This document shows positions 1-6,525 of a stretch of 19,436 nucleotides of DNA, piece by piece (positions within the stretch are counted from its first letter, which is position 1; each line of letters begins with the position of its first letter). The notes under the pieces are model-generated. The model was given only the letters and a program-made list of their open reading frames with translations. It had not been told where the DNA came from and made no database searches. The stretch spans positions 1 to 19,436 of the forward strand of contig PKYM01000026.1 in NCBI GenBank assembly GCA_003132645.1, read 5' to 3'. The DNA is from Actinomycetota bacterium (GTDB lineage Bacteria; Actinomycetota; Thermoleophilia; UBA2241). Made by a program: the position numbers and the translations under genes.

Positions 1-909
1 CACGATGTTGCCGCCGAACGTGCCGCCCAGAGAACCCGGGGCCACCTTGTCCCAGATCTCCTTGCGGCTGACGATCGCGGCCAGCGGCAGACCGCTGGCG
101 ATGCCCTTGGCGATCGTGACGATGTCGGCGGTGACGCCGAAGTGCTCGTGGCAGAACCACTTGCCGGTACGGCCCATGCCCGCCTGGATCTCATCGATCA
201 CGAGGTAGGCGCCGATCTCGTCGGCGATCTTGCGCAGCTCTTGCATGAACTCGGACGTCGGCACGATGAAGCCGCCCTCGCCCTGGATGGGCTCGACCAC
301 GATGGCGGCCACGTCTTCGCCGTAGATCTCGGCGCGCAGGATGCGGCGCAGGTCCTCGATCGCGTACTCGGTCGGGTCGAGGCCGGCCGGGGTGTGATAC
401 GGGTCGCAGAAGCGGGCGTGGAAGACGCACGGCACGAGGGGCTGCATGTGGCCGCGGTAGTGCACGACCGAGTCGGTCAGCGCCATCGCCAGGTGGGTGC
501 GGCCGTGGAAAGCGTTCTGGAAGGCGATCACGCCGGGGCGCCGCAGGGTGCCCTTGGCGAGCTTGACGGCGTTCTCGACGGCCTCGGCGCCTGAGTTGGC
601 GAACAGCACCTGGTCGAAGTTGCCCGGCACAATCTCGCACAGCGTCTCGGCGAGGTCGAGCATGGGCTGCTGCAGGTACATGTTCATCTGCGCGTGGATC
701 ATCTTGCCAAGCTGGTCCTGCGCGGCCTTGACGACCTTGGGATGGCAATGGCCGGTGTTGGCCACCGCGATGCCCATGCAGAAGTCGAGCCACTTGCTGC
801 CGTCGGTGCCGTACACCCAGGCGCCTTCGGCGTGGTCGACGGTGATGGGCGTCGTGCGCCCGACGAAGCCGGGAATGCGTGTCTTCTTGTCTTGAGCGAC
901 CACCGACAT
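1..909 (-). CDS. Class III PLP aminotransferase, 4-aminobutyrate/ornithine type (3' end outside window)
   Basis: This frame is open from an ATG at 909-907 to the window edge (303 codons, no stop), so the gene is truncated at its C-terminus by the window. It reads as a class III (fold type I) PLP-dependent transaminase of the GabT/ArgD/RocD group. Visible motifs in order are GIAVANTGHCHP near residue 47, the cofactor-phosphate loop NSGAEAVENAVKLAK near 106, FHGRT near 134, VVEPIQGEGGF near 208, IDEIQAGMGRTGK with the PLP-ring Asp near 240, and the Schiff-base lysine in TIAKGIASGLPL near 268. A GGAGGT ribosome site on the minus strand (919-914) lies 4 nt before the ATG. Members move an amino group from an omega-amine such as GABA or ornithine to 2-oxoglutarate; the exact substrate cannot be read here. 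It is divergent from the hydrogenase operon and probably unrelated in function. Confidence 0.93.
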   Translation of the reverse strand, partial: MSVVAQDKKTRIPGFVGRTTPITVDHAEGAWVYGTDGSKWLDFCMGIAVANTGHCHPKVVKAAQDQLGKMIHAQMNMYLQQPMLDLAETLCEIVPGNFDQVLFANSGAEAVENAVKLAKGTLRRPGVIAFQNAFHGRTHLAMALTDSVVHYRGHMQPLVPCVFHARFCDPYHTPAGLDPTEYAIEDLRRILRAEIYGEDVAAIVVEPIQGEGGFIVPTSEFMQELRKIADEIGAYLVIDEIQAGMGRTGKWFCHEHFGVTADIVTIAKGIASGLPLAAIVSRKEIWDKVAPGSLGGTFGGNIV

Positions 910-934
910 GGGTACCTCCGCACCTGGACCGCTT

Positions 935-954
935 TTCGGTTTGGCCAAACCGAA
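935..954. promoter_or_regulatory. Perfect 20-bp palindrome upstream of the aminotransferase
   Basis: TTCGGTTTGG is followed directly by its reverse complement CCAAACCGAA, with no loop and no mismatch. It lies 25 bp upstream of the aminotransferase start codon, just outside its ribosome site. A gapless 20-bp palindrome is more typical of a dimeric-repressor operator than of an RNA hairpin. The cognate regulator is not evident. It does not resemble the Rex consensus. Confidence 0.6.
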
Positions 955-962
955 GAGCCCTA

Positions 963-993
963 TTGCCGTGACAAAACGGACGGTCACGGGCAA
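963..993. promoter_or_regulatory. Inverted repeat, possible operator or hairpin
   Basis: Arms TTGCCGTGAC (963-972) and GTCACGGGCAA (983-993) are complementary apart from one bulged base, with a 10-nt spacer. The core 7 bp (CCGTGAC/GTCACGG) match perfectly. It would fall in the promoter or leader of the minus-strand aminotransferase. It could bind a dimeric regulator or fold in the leader RNA; the sequence does not decide. Confidence 0.4.
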
Positions 994-1141
994 CGGACCT
1001 GACGCCGATACCCCTGACTCCAGCGATATTTTAGCGCGTCGGCTTTGGCTGCCACCGGCAGCTGCCAACGCACGGTGTGTAGAGAGAAAGCGCGGCTTTG
1101 GACGCATTGTCCAAGCGCCGGCCGCCCGACCGCCCTCCGAC

Positions 1142-1170
1142 TTGACACTCCGCCCTGCCCCGGATACGCT
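1142..1170 (+). promoter_or_regulatory. Sigma70-type promoter of the rex-hydrogenase operon
   Basis: A perfect -35 hexamer TTGACA (1142-1147) is followed after 17 bp by TACGCT (1165-1170), which keeps the important T1, A2 and T6 of the -10 box. Transcription would start near 1176-1178, inside the Rex-type operator that begins at 1169. This placement suits repression by occlusion. The leader before the rex ATG would be about 60 nt. Confidence 0.6.
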
Positions 1171-1186
1171 GTGAATTGCTTCACAA
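1169..1186. promoter_or_regulatory. Rex operator (NADH/NAD+-responsive) overlapping the transcription start
   Basis: The 18-mer CTGTGAATTGCTTCACAA matches the known Rex consensus TTGTGAA-N4-TTCACAA at 13 of 14 defined positions; only the first base differs. The core TGTGAA-TTGC-TTCACA is a perfect inverted repeat. It sits directly after the -10 box and 50 bp upstream of a rex gene, so autoregulation plus control of the downstream hydrogenase operon is the natural reading. The sequence also fits a CRP-type site (TGTGA-N6-TCACA), but the adjacent Rex gene makes Rex the better candidate. Confidence 0.8.
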
Positions 1187-1198
1187 CGTTACGTAACG
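1187..1198. promoter_or_regulatory. 12-bp perfect palindrome next to the Rex operator
   Basis: CGTTACGTAACG is self-complementary and abuts the Rex-type site without a gap. It would lie in the early leader of the rex transcript. It may be a second operator for another regulator or an extension of the Rex contact region. A related 12-mer (9 of 12 identical) occurs at 15411-15422, upstream of the second hydrogenase unit. Confidence 0.4.
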
Positions 1199-1235
1199 AA
1201 ACGACTGGCGTCGCCGCCGACCGCCTAGGAGGGTC

Positions 1236-2306
1236 ATGGTCTCGCGCAAGACGATCGCTCGCATGAGCCTCTATCGGCGCCTTCTGATCTCGCTGCGCGA
1301 CGACGGCACGAGCCACGTCTTCTCTCACCAGCTCGCCAAGCTCGCCGGCCTCACGGCGGCCCAGGTGCGGCGCGACTTCATGGCGATCGGCTACTCGGGC
1401 AGCCCCACGCGCGGCTACGAGGTCGGCAAGTGCATCGACAGCATCGGCGGCTTTCTCGACGGCCCGCGCCGCCAGGACGTCGCTCTGGTCGGCGCCGGCA
1501 AGCTCGGCCGCTCAATCATCTCCCATTTTAGCGGCCGCCGCCCCAAGCTTGCCATAGTAGCCGCCTTCGACGACGACCCGGCCAAGGTCGAGGGCCGCAT
1601 CGACGGCTGCCGCTGCTTTCCGGTCGACATCATGGAATCGACCGTACGCGACCTCGGCATCCAGATCGCCATCGTCGCGACGCCACCGGCCGCCGCCCAG
1701 AAGGCCACCGACGCGCTCGTGCGCGCCGGCGTGCGCAGCATCGTGAGCTTCGCCGCCACGCCGCTACAGGTGCCCGAGGGCGTCTCGATCATCGACATGG
1801 ACATCACCGCCGCCCTCGAGACGGCCGCCTACATCGCCCGCGAGACGCCGGCGGCCGTGGCCGCCGAGGCGGAAGCCGACGTCGACAAGGCCGCCGCCCC
1901 GCTCCTGCGCCAGCTCGACACGCTGCTCGCCGGCAACGAGGTCAAGCTCGACGAGCTGGCCCGCCGCATCGGCGCCCAGATCGTCTCGGGCGACTCCTGT
2001 CCACAGCGCGTCGTCGAAAACATCTACGCCGGCGACCGGGTCAGCGACCTGCTGAACGAAGCCACCGATCGCACCCTGCTGGTGACCAACCTCATGAGCC
2101 TGCAGATGATCCGCGTCGCCGAGCTCATGGACGTGCCGGCGATCTGCTTTGTGAACGGCGTCTGTCCCGAGCCCGACATCGTCGCCAAGGCCGACAGCAC
2201 CGGCACCACGCTGATGGTATCGCCGATCGGCGTCTTCGAGACCTGCGGCCTGATCTACCAGTCCCTCGCCGCCGCTCCGGCGACCGCCCCTACCGCGCGC
2301 GTTTGA
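1236..2306 (+). CDS. rex: Redox-sensing repressor Rex fused to a C-terminal DRTGG-like domain
   Basis: A 356-residue protein in two parts. Residues 1-210 are Rex: winged helix with LYRRLLISLRDDG, AQVRRDF and RGYEV (about 11-65), then a Rossmann NAD(H) fold with VALVGAGKLG near 85 and the closing segment IIDMDITAALETAAY near 190-202. Known Rex proteins bind DNA until a high NADH/NAD+ ratio releases them. Residues 230-345 resemble the free DRTGG protein encoded at 3875: both share KL-x2-[IL]-AR, then [LV]VT, PEPDIVAK/PDPEIVAK and FET. Typical Rex proteins are about 210 residues, so the tail is an added domain of unknown ligand. The ATG follows AGGAGGG (1227-1233) at only 2 nt, which is short; a later ATG at 1263 has no ribosome site. 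First gene of the operon; its stop overlaps the next start. Confidence 0.9.
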   Translation: MVSRKTIARMSLYRRLLISLRDDGTSHVFSHQLAKLAGLTAAQVRRDFMAIGYSGSPTRGYEVGKCIDSIGGFLDGPRRQDVALVGAGKLGRSIISHFSGRRPKLAIVAAFDDDPAKVEGRIDGCRCFPVDIMESTVRDLGIQIAIVATPPAAAQKATDALVRAGVRSIVSFAATPLQVPEGVSIIDMDITAALETAAYIARETPAAVAAEAEADVDKAAAPLLRQLDTLLAGNEVKLDELARRIGAQIVSGDSCPQRVVENIYAGDRVSDLLNEATDRTLLVTNLMSLQMIRVAELMDVPAICFVNGVCPEPDIVAKADSTGTTLMVSPIGVFETCGLIYQSLAAAPATAPTARV

Positions 2307-3868
2307 CCGATCTCATGGAGCACGTGAGGTACGACATCGAGGGTGGCGATTACAGCGAGGCGGGCGCCGCGTCGCGCGCCATCAAGGCACACCTCAAGGC
2401 CATCGGCGCCCGTTCCGACGCCATCCGGCGCGCCATGATCGCCGCCTACGAAGCCGAGATGAACGTCGTCATCCACGCCCGTCGCGGGCACCTCGAGGCG
2501 GCCATCGACGACCACCGTATCGACGTCGACGTGGTCGACGAGGGGCCCGGCATCCCCGACCTCGAGCGCGCCCTCACACCGGGGTTCTCGACCGCCTCGC
2601 CCGAAGCCCGCGCGCTGGGCTTCGGCGCCGGCCTGGGCCTGCCCAACATCCGCCGCAACTCAGACACCTTCGCCCTGGAGACCGAGCTCGACAAGGGCAC
2701 CACTGTGCGCTTCAGCGTACTGCTGCACCCCGAACCTGTCGCGAGCCCAGCCATGCTGTCGCTGGCCGTCAACGCCGAACTCTGCCGCGACTGCCGGCGC
2801 TGCCTCACCGCCTGCCCCACGGGCGCCATCCGCGTGCGCGAGGGCGTGCCGCAAGTGATCAACCATCTCTGCATCGACTGCACCTGCTGCATCGCGGTCT
2901 GCGAGGCCGGCGCCCTGGGCCTCGCCGAGACGGCCCCCGACGCCGAGCGTCTCGGCGCCGTGCCGCTGGCAGTGCCGCCAGCCTTCCTCGCCGGATTCGG
3001 CGAGGCCGTCGCGGCCGACTGCGTGCGCGACGCGCTGACCGACTCCGGCTTTGCCGAAGTCTGCTCGGTCGACGGCTGCGAAGCCGCCCTGCGCGCCGAG
3101 GTCGCCGCCGACGCGGCCGCAAGCGACCGGCCGCGACCTGTGCTCTCGCCGGCCTGCCCTTCGGTCGTCGCCCTGATCGAGCTGCGGTTTCCGTCGCTGA
3201 TCGCTCATCTGGCGCCGTTCGCCTCGCCCTGGGAGTCGCTCGCCACGACGGCCGGCAGCGACACGGTCTACGTCGTGTCGTGCCCGGCTCAGCGCAGCGC
3301 GCTGGCTGCGCGCGGCATCGACGCCGCTCACCGCGCCATCGAACCCGCCCTGCTGCGCGACCTCGTGCTGGCGCGCCTCGCCGGGCGCCAGAGCGAAACG
3401 CCGGCGCCCATCGTCACGGCCACGACCGACGACGGCCCGCTGCGCGTGACCGGCATCGACCATGTCATGGCTGTGCTCGAGCAGATCGAAGACGGGCTGC
3501 TGACCACCCCGGCGGCGATCGAGCTCTACGTCTGCGACGGCGGCTGCTTCGGCTCGCCGCTGCTGGCCGACGACCCGTTTCTCGCCGCGGCCCGGGCGCC
3601 CGTCGCCGCGGCGTTCGGCGAAGCCTCTCCCACGCCGACCGTGGCGGCCCCGCGCCAGGCGTTCGCGGCGCGCCCCGGCATTCGCCTCGACGCCGACATG
3701 GCCAAGGCCATCGAGAAGCTCGGCCGCCTCGACGCCGTGCGGCGCGCGCTGCCCGGCAAAGACTGCGGCGTGTGCGGCGCGCCGACCTGCGCGGCGCTTG
3801 CCGAGGACGTGGTCCTCGGCCGCGCCGAGGTCGTCCTGTGCCCGTACCGTTCCACCGACGGAGGCTGA
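2303..3868 (+). CDS. HATPase - 2x[4Fe-4S] - degenerate hydrogenase-like domain - FeS domain protein
   Basis: A 521-residue mosaic, probably a cytoplasmic redox/H2 sensor. Residues 15-140 form an anti-sigma/GHKL ATPase: AAYEAEMNVVIHA (N box), DEGPG (79-83), GFGAGLGL (106-113). Two ferredoxin motifs follow: C161/164/167/171 and C190/193/196/200. Residues about 215-430 resemble an [FeFe]-hydrogenase core but lack the catalytic signatures; cysteines persist at C285 (SPACPS), C327 (VSCPAQ) and C411/C415 (CDGGC), enough for a [4Fe-4S] cluster but with no evident diiron site. The end (C488, C491, C496, C513) matches the FeS domain family (Pfam PF04060). The TTG start overlaps the rex stop as TTGA; ATG 2315 is an alternative, and neither has a clear ribosome site, suggesting coupling to rex. 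There is no phosphoacceptor His domain, so the ATPase may act by partner switching or phosphorylate another protein. Function inferred. Confidence 0.8.
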   Translation: MTDLMEHVRYDIEGGDYSEAGAASRAIKAHLKAIGARSDAIRRAMIAAYEAEMNVVIHARRGHLEAAIDDHRIDVDVVDEGPGIPDLERALTPGFSTASPEARALGFGAGLGLPNIRRNSDTFALETELDKGTTVRFSVLLHPEPVASPAMLSLAVNAELCRDCRRCLTACPTGAIRVREGVPQVINHLCIDCTCCIAVCEAGALGLAETAPDAERLGAVPLAVPPAFLAGFGEAVAADCVRDALTDSGFAEVCSVDGCEAALRAEVAADAAASDRPRPVLSPACPSVVALIELRFPSLIAHLAPFASPWESLATTAGSDTVYVVSCPAQRSALAARGIDAAHRAIEPALLRDLVLARLAGRQSETPAPIVTATTDDGPLRVTGIDHVMAVLEQIEDGLLTTPAAIELYVCDGGCFGSPLLADDPFLAAARAPVAAAFGEASPTPTVAAPRQAFAARPGIRLDADMAKAIEKLGRLDAVRRALPGKDCGVCGAPTCAALAEDVVLGRAEVVLCPYRSTDGG

Positions 3869-3874
3869 CGTAAG

Positions 3875-4231
3875 ATGAAGCTTGAGAGCATCGCCCGCGA
3901 ACTCGACCTCACGAACCTGACGCCTACCCTCGCCGGCGCGGCGACTGCCGAGGTCATGGCCGGCTACGCCTCCGACCTGCTGTCGGACGTCCTGGCCAAC
4001 GCACCCGAGGGCGGCGTCCTCGTCACCCTGCAGGTGCACCTGAACGTGGTCGCCGTGGCCAGCCACGCCGAACTTTCGGCGGTCATCTTCACCTCCGGCC
4101 GCGCGCCCGACCCCGAGATCGTCGCCAAGGCGATGGCCGAGGGCCTGCACCTCTACGCGACCGACGCCGACACCTTCGAGACGGTCGGTCGCCTGTTCGC
4201 CCTGGGCGTGAAGAGCGGCCGTGACGCCTGA
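3875..4231 (+). CDS. Stand-alone DRTGG-domain protein
   Basis: A 118-residue protein resembling the DRTGG fold, a domain of unknown function also found in some CBS proteins and in phosphotransacetylase N-termini. The pattern MKLESIAREL, GGVLVT, APDPEIVAKA and ADTFETV parallels the C-terminal 115 residues of the Rex protein encoded at 1236, so the two look paralogous. It carries no cysteine and no membrane segment. A GGAGG ribosome site (3860-3864) lies inside the end of the previous gene, 10 nt before the ATG. Small DRTGG proteins are commonly found beside HydABC-type hydrogenase genes in anaerobes; a ligand-binding or regulatory role is plausible but unproven. Confidence 0.75.
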   Translation: MKLESIARELDLTNLTPTLAGAATAEVMAGYASDLLSDVLANAPEGGVLVTLQVHLNVVAVASHAELSAVIFTSGRAPDPEIVAKAMAEGLHLYATDADTFETVGRLFALGVKSGRDA

Positions 4232-4976
4232 CCCCCTGATGACTGTGCGCGCCGACCTGCACGTCCACACGGCGCTGTCGCCCTGCGGCGACGACGAGAT
4301 GTCGCCGCCGGCGATCGTCGACGCCGCCCTGGCGGCAGGCCTCGACGTGATCGCCGTGTGCGACCACAACGCCGCCGGCAACACCGGCGCCGTCGGCGAG
4401 GCCGCCGGCAGCCGCCTAACCGTCATCTCCGGCATCGAGATCACCACGGCCGAAGAAGTCCACGTCGTCGGACTCTTCCCCACCGTGATGGCCGCCGCCA
4501 ACGCCGCCGACGAGGTGCGCGAGACGCTGCCGGTAGCCGACGACGACTACACACGCTTCTTCGGCGAGCAGTACCTCATGAGCGCCGACGGCACGATCTA
4601 CGGCCGGGAGCCCCGAGCGCTGGCCCTGGCCACCTCACTGGGCTTGGACGAAGCCGTCGAGCTGATCAGGCGTTACGGCGGCCTGGTCATCGCGGCGCAC
4701 ATCGACCGGCCGACCTTCGGCGTCATCGCGCAGCTCGGCTTCTTTCCGTACGAGGCCGGTTTCGACGCCGTCGAGCTGTCGCGTCACGTGCCGGCCGGCT
4801 CGGCGACGACCGACGGCTATGCCGCTTACGGGCTGCCGGTCGTGCACTCCTCGGACAGCCACTACCTCGAGGACGTGGGCTGCGTAGCCACCGAGTTCGG
4901 CCTCGCGGCGCCGACCTTCCGCGAGCTCGTGCTGGCCGTGAAACACCGCGAAGGCAGGGTCCTCGCCGATGCATGA
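4221..4976 (+). CDS. PHP-domain metal-dependent phosphoesterase
   Basis: A PHP (polymerase and histidinol phosphatase) family protein of 251 residues from GTG 4221, or 245 from ATG 4239. Metal-binding motifs appear in the usual order: DLHVHTALSPCGDDEM (HxH), VCDHN, SGIEITTAEEVHVVG, AAHIDRP and SSDSHY, so the trinuclear metal site looks complete and the enzyme should be active. Substrates of such stand-alone PHP proteins include nucleotides and sugar phosphates; this one is not predictable. The GTG start overlaps the preceding stop by 11 bp, the ATG leaves a 7-bp gap; neither has a strong ribosome site, so the start is open. Similar PHP genes accompany HydABC operons elsewhere, for example in Thermotoga (general knowledge), but a link to hydrogenase function is not established. 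Confidence 0.85.
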   Translation: MTPDPLMTVRADLHVHTALSPCGDDEMSPPAIVDAALAAGLDVIAVCDHNAAGNTGAVGEAAGSRLTVISGIEITTAEEVHVVGLFPTVMAAANAADEVRETLPVADDDYTRFFGEQYLMSADGTIYGREPRALALATSLGLDEAVELIRRYGGLVIAAHIDRPTFGVIAQLGFFPYEAGFDAVELSRHVPAGSATTDGYAAYGLPVVHSSDSHYLEDVGCVATEFGLAAPTFRELVLAVKHREGRVLADA

Positions 4977-5592
4977 CCTGTCGCTGTATGTCCTGGAGAT
5001 GATCGAGAACTCGCTGCGAGCCGGCGCCGGCAAGGTCGCCGTGCGCGTCTGGATCGAAGCGCCGCGCGACGAGCTGTCGATCGTGGTCGAAGACGACGGC
5101 CCCGGCCTCGACGTGAGCGTCGAGCAGGCGACCGACCCCTTCTACACGACCAAGGTCGGCAAACGGACCGGCCTCGGACTGCCGCTCTTTCGCGAGGCGG
5201 CAGAAGCGGCCGGCGGCCACCTCACGCTGCACCGCTCGCGCGATCTGGGCGGCGTCGCGATCGACGCCGTCATGGCGCTCTCCAACGTCGACCGCCCGCC
5301 ACTGGGCGACGTCGTACAGACCGTGGCGGTGATGGCGGCCACCAGCCCCGAGGTCAGCCTGAGCCTCGAAGTATGCGCCGGCGCCGACACCTGCCTGGCC
5401 ACGGGCGCCGAGCTCGCCGCCGACGGACCTGTCGCGCGACGCTGCGCGGCCCTGCTGGCCGGCGCCGACTCAGGCCCGGCGAGAGTCGACCCCCGACCGA
5501 TCTTGACCACCGACCCGATTCAGACCACCGAACCGGTTCAGACAGTGGACGACACCCTTGATGACAACAAGCAGCAAAGGAGCGTGGGATGA
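4969..5592 (+). CDS. HATPase-domain protein without a histidine phosphoacceptor domain
   Basis: A 207-residue protein whose first 105 residues form a GHKL ATPase domain with an N box (EMIENSLRAG), G1 (DDGPGL), F box (DPFYTTK) and G2 (GKRTGLGLPL). The HisKA/H-box helix pair that normally precedes it is absent, since the domain starts within the first ten residues. A middle region with C at VCAGADTC follows, then an acidic, Thr/Pro-rich tail built on a 6-residue repeat (TTDPIQ, TTEPVQ). It may be an anti-sigma-like kinase or an ATP sensor. The start overlaps the end of the PHP gene by 8 bp, and its TGA overlaps the next ATG as ATGA. Comparable proteins occur directly upstream of hydC in other anaerobes. 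Confidence 0.82.
   Translation: MHDLSLYVLEMIENSLRAGAGKVAVRVWIEAPRDELSIVVEDDGPGLDVSVEQATDPFYTTKVGKRTGLGLPLFREAAEAAGGHLTLHRSRDLGGVAIDAVMALSNVDRPPLGDVVQTVAVMAATSPEVSLSLEVCAGADTCLATGAELAADGPVARRCAALLAGADSGPARVDPRPILTTDPIQTTEPVQTVDDTLDDNKQQRSVG
5505..5540 (+). repeat. Two tandem 18-bp units inside the HATPase gene
   Basis: GACCACCGACCCGATTCA (5505-5522) is followed directly by GACCACCGAACCGGTTCA (5523-5540), 16 of 18 identical and in frame. It encodes TTDPIQ then TTEPVQ. Both changes alter the residue conservatively, as expected for a drifting coding duplication in a flexible tail. Confidence 0.7.
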
Positions 5593-6119
5593 CTGAAGTC
5601 CTCCAACAGTGTGTTTGCGAGGAGGCGACCGAAGAAGAGCTGCTCGCCCGCCTCGACGAGGTGATCGCGAGTTACGAAGACAAGCCCGGCGCCCTGATCC
5701 CGGTCCTGCAGCTCGCCCAGGGCATCTTCGGCTACCTGCCCGTGGTCGCTCTCAAGCACGTCGCCTTGAAGATGGGCAAGCCCTACAGCGAAGTCGCCGG
5801 CGTGGTCGGCTTCTACTCGTTCTTCTCGCGGGTGCCGCGCGGCAAGCACCTCATCCGGGTCTGCCTGGGAACGGCCTGCTACGTGCGCGGCGGCGTGGCC
5901 GTGCTCGACGCCCTGAAGAAGGATCTCGGCGTCGACGTCGGCGAGACCACCGAAGACCGCCAGTTCTCGCTCGAGGTCGGACGCTGCTTCGGCGCCTGCG
6001 GCCTCGCGCCCGTGATCATGATCGACGACGATGTGCACCATCGCGTCAAGCCCAAGCGGATCGGCGCCATCCTGGACGAGTACGCCGACGACGCCGCTGC
6101 GGCGGAGAGGAGCGCCTGA
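5589..6119 (+). CDS. hydC: NuoE/HydC-like 2Fe-2S subunit of NAD-linked [FeFe] hydrogenase
   Basis: A 176-residue thioredoxin-fold 2Fe-2S protein of the NuoE (complex I 24 kDa) family. The four ligands are C92 and C97 (CLGTAC) and C133 and C137 (CFGAC), the family's Cx4C and Cx3C spacing. The helical N-terminal half, including LIPVLQLAQGIFGYLP and VAGVVGFYSFF, is typical. In HydABC hydrogenases this small subunit binds the NuoF-like HydB and supports electron flow near FMN. A strong AAAGGAG (5576-5582) sits 6 nt before the ATG, which overlaps the previous stop. The order hydC, ferredoxin, hydB, hydA matches known NAD-linked hydrogenase operons, which favours this role over complex I; no membrane subunit genes are present. 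Confidence 0.92.
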   Translation: MTEVLQQCVCEEATEEELLARLDEVIASYEDKPGALIPVLQLAQGIFGYLPVVALKHVALKMGKPYSEVAGVVGFYSFFSRVPRGKHLIRVCLGTACYVRGGVAVLDALKKDLGVDVGETTEDRQFSLEVGRCFGACGLAPVIMIDDDVHHRVKPKRIGAILDEYADDAAAAERSA

Positions 6120-6123
6120 CGCC

Positions 6124-6495
6124 ATGGTTGAGAAGATCAAGAGTGCCGCCGACCTCAAGGCGATGGCCGACAGGGCGAAGGCCTCGGTCGAGCTGCGCGA
6201 AGGGACCAAGGACGTCCAGGTAACGGTCCACATGGGCACCTGCGGCATCGCCGCCGGAGCGCGCGGCGTAGCCGCCGCCTTCATGCGCGAGATGGCCGCC
6301 GCCGACGTCGACAACGTCACGTTGCGGCAGTCGGGCTGCGCCGGACTCTGCGAGCAGGAGCCGATGATCACCGTGCGCGACGCGAGCGAAACGCCCTATC
6401 GGTACGGGCTGCTCGACGACGCCAAGGTCAAGACGATCGTCACGCAACACCTCGTCGGCGGCACGCCGGTCGAGACGCTGCTGATCGGATCGTAG
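6124..6495 (+). CDS. Thioredoxin-like 2Fe-2S ferredoxin of the hydrogenase operon
   Basis: A 123-residue protein of the small (2Fe-2S) ferredoxin family often found between hydC and hydB. It shows HMGTCGIAAGARG (C40) and QSGCAGLCEQEP (C72, C76). Only three cysteines are visible in these motifs, and there is no Cx4C pair in the first; my recollection is that this TCGIAAGA form is normal for the subfamily. The start is the ATG at 6124, with AGAGGAG (6106-6112) 11 nt upstream; the frame is open further upstream but that part is low-quality peptide overlapping hydC. It probably carries electrons in or beside the HydABC complex. Product confidence is good, exact role modest. Confidence 0.85.
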   Translation: MVEKIKSAADLKAMADRAKASVELREGTKDVQVTVHMGTCGIAAGARGVAAAFMREMAAADVDNVTLRQSGCAGLCEQEPMITVRDASETPYRYGLLDDAKVKTIVTQHLVGGTPVETLLIGS

Positions 6496-6525
6496 AAGCT
6501 CTCGAGGACTAAAAAGGAAGCGGAT

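Larger units (their letters stand above)
910..1235. other. Divergent intergenic regulatory region
   Basis: No credible gene lies in these 326 bases. The aminotransferase-proximal half carries two inverted repeats (935-954 and 963-993); the rex-proximal half carries a promoter, a Rex-type operator and a 12-bp palindrome. A third small inverted repeat, GCTGCC-ACC-GGCAGC, sits at 1048-1062. A possible minus-strand -10 box (TAAAAT, 1033-1028) would serve the aminotransferase, but no convincing -35 was found at the right spacing. The A/T-rich patches at 1026-1034 and 1170-1200 stand out from the GC-rich surroundings. Confidence 0.7.

Noticed and set aside
1170..1185. CRP-type site TGTGA-N6-TCACA
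   Set aside because: It fits, but the longer Rex consensus also fits and a rex gene begins 50 bp downstream; no CRP-family gene is in the window.
2660..4501. Long minus-strand open frame opposite the sensor-like, DRTGG and PHP genes
   Set aside because: It spans several well-recognised plus-strand genes, has a His/Arg/Gly/Ala-rich composition typical of antisense reading in GC-rich DNA, and shows no family motifs.
6031..6123. Upstream extension of the 2Fe-2S ferredoxin frame
   Set aside because: The extra 31 residues overlap hydC out of frame, look non-native, and the ATG at 6124 has its own ribosome site.
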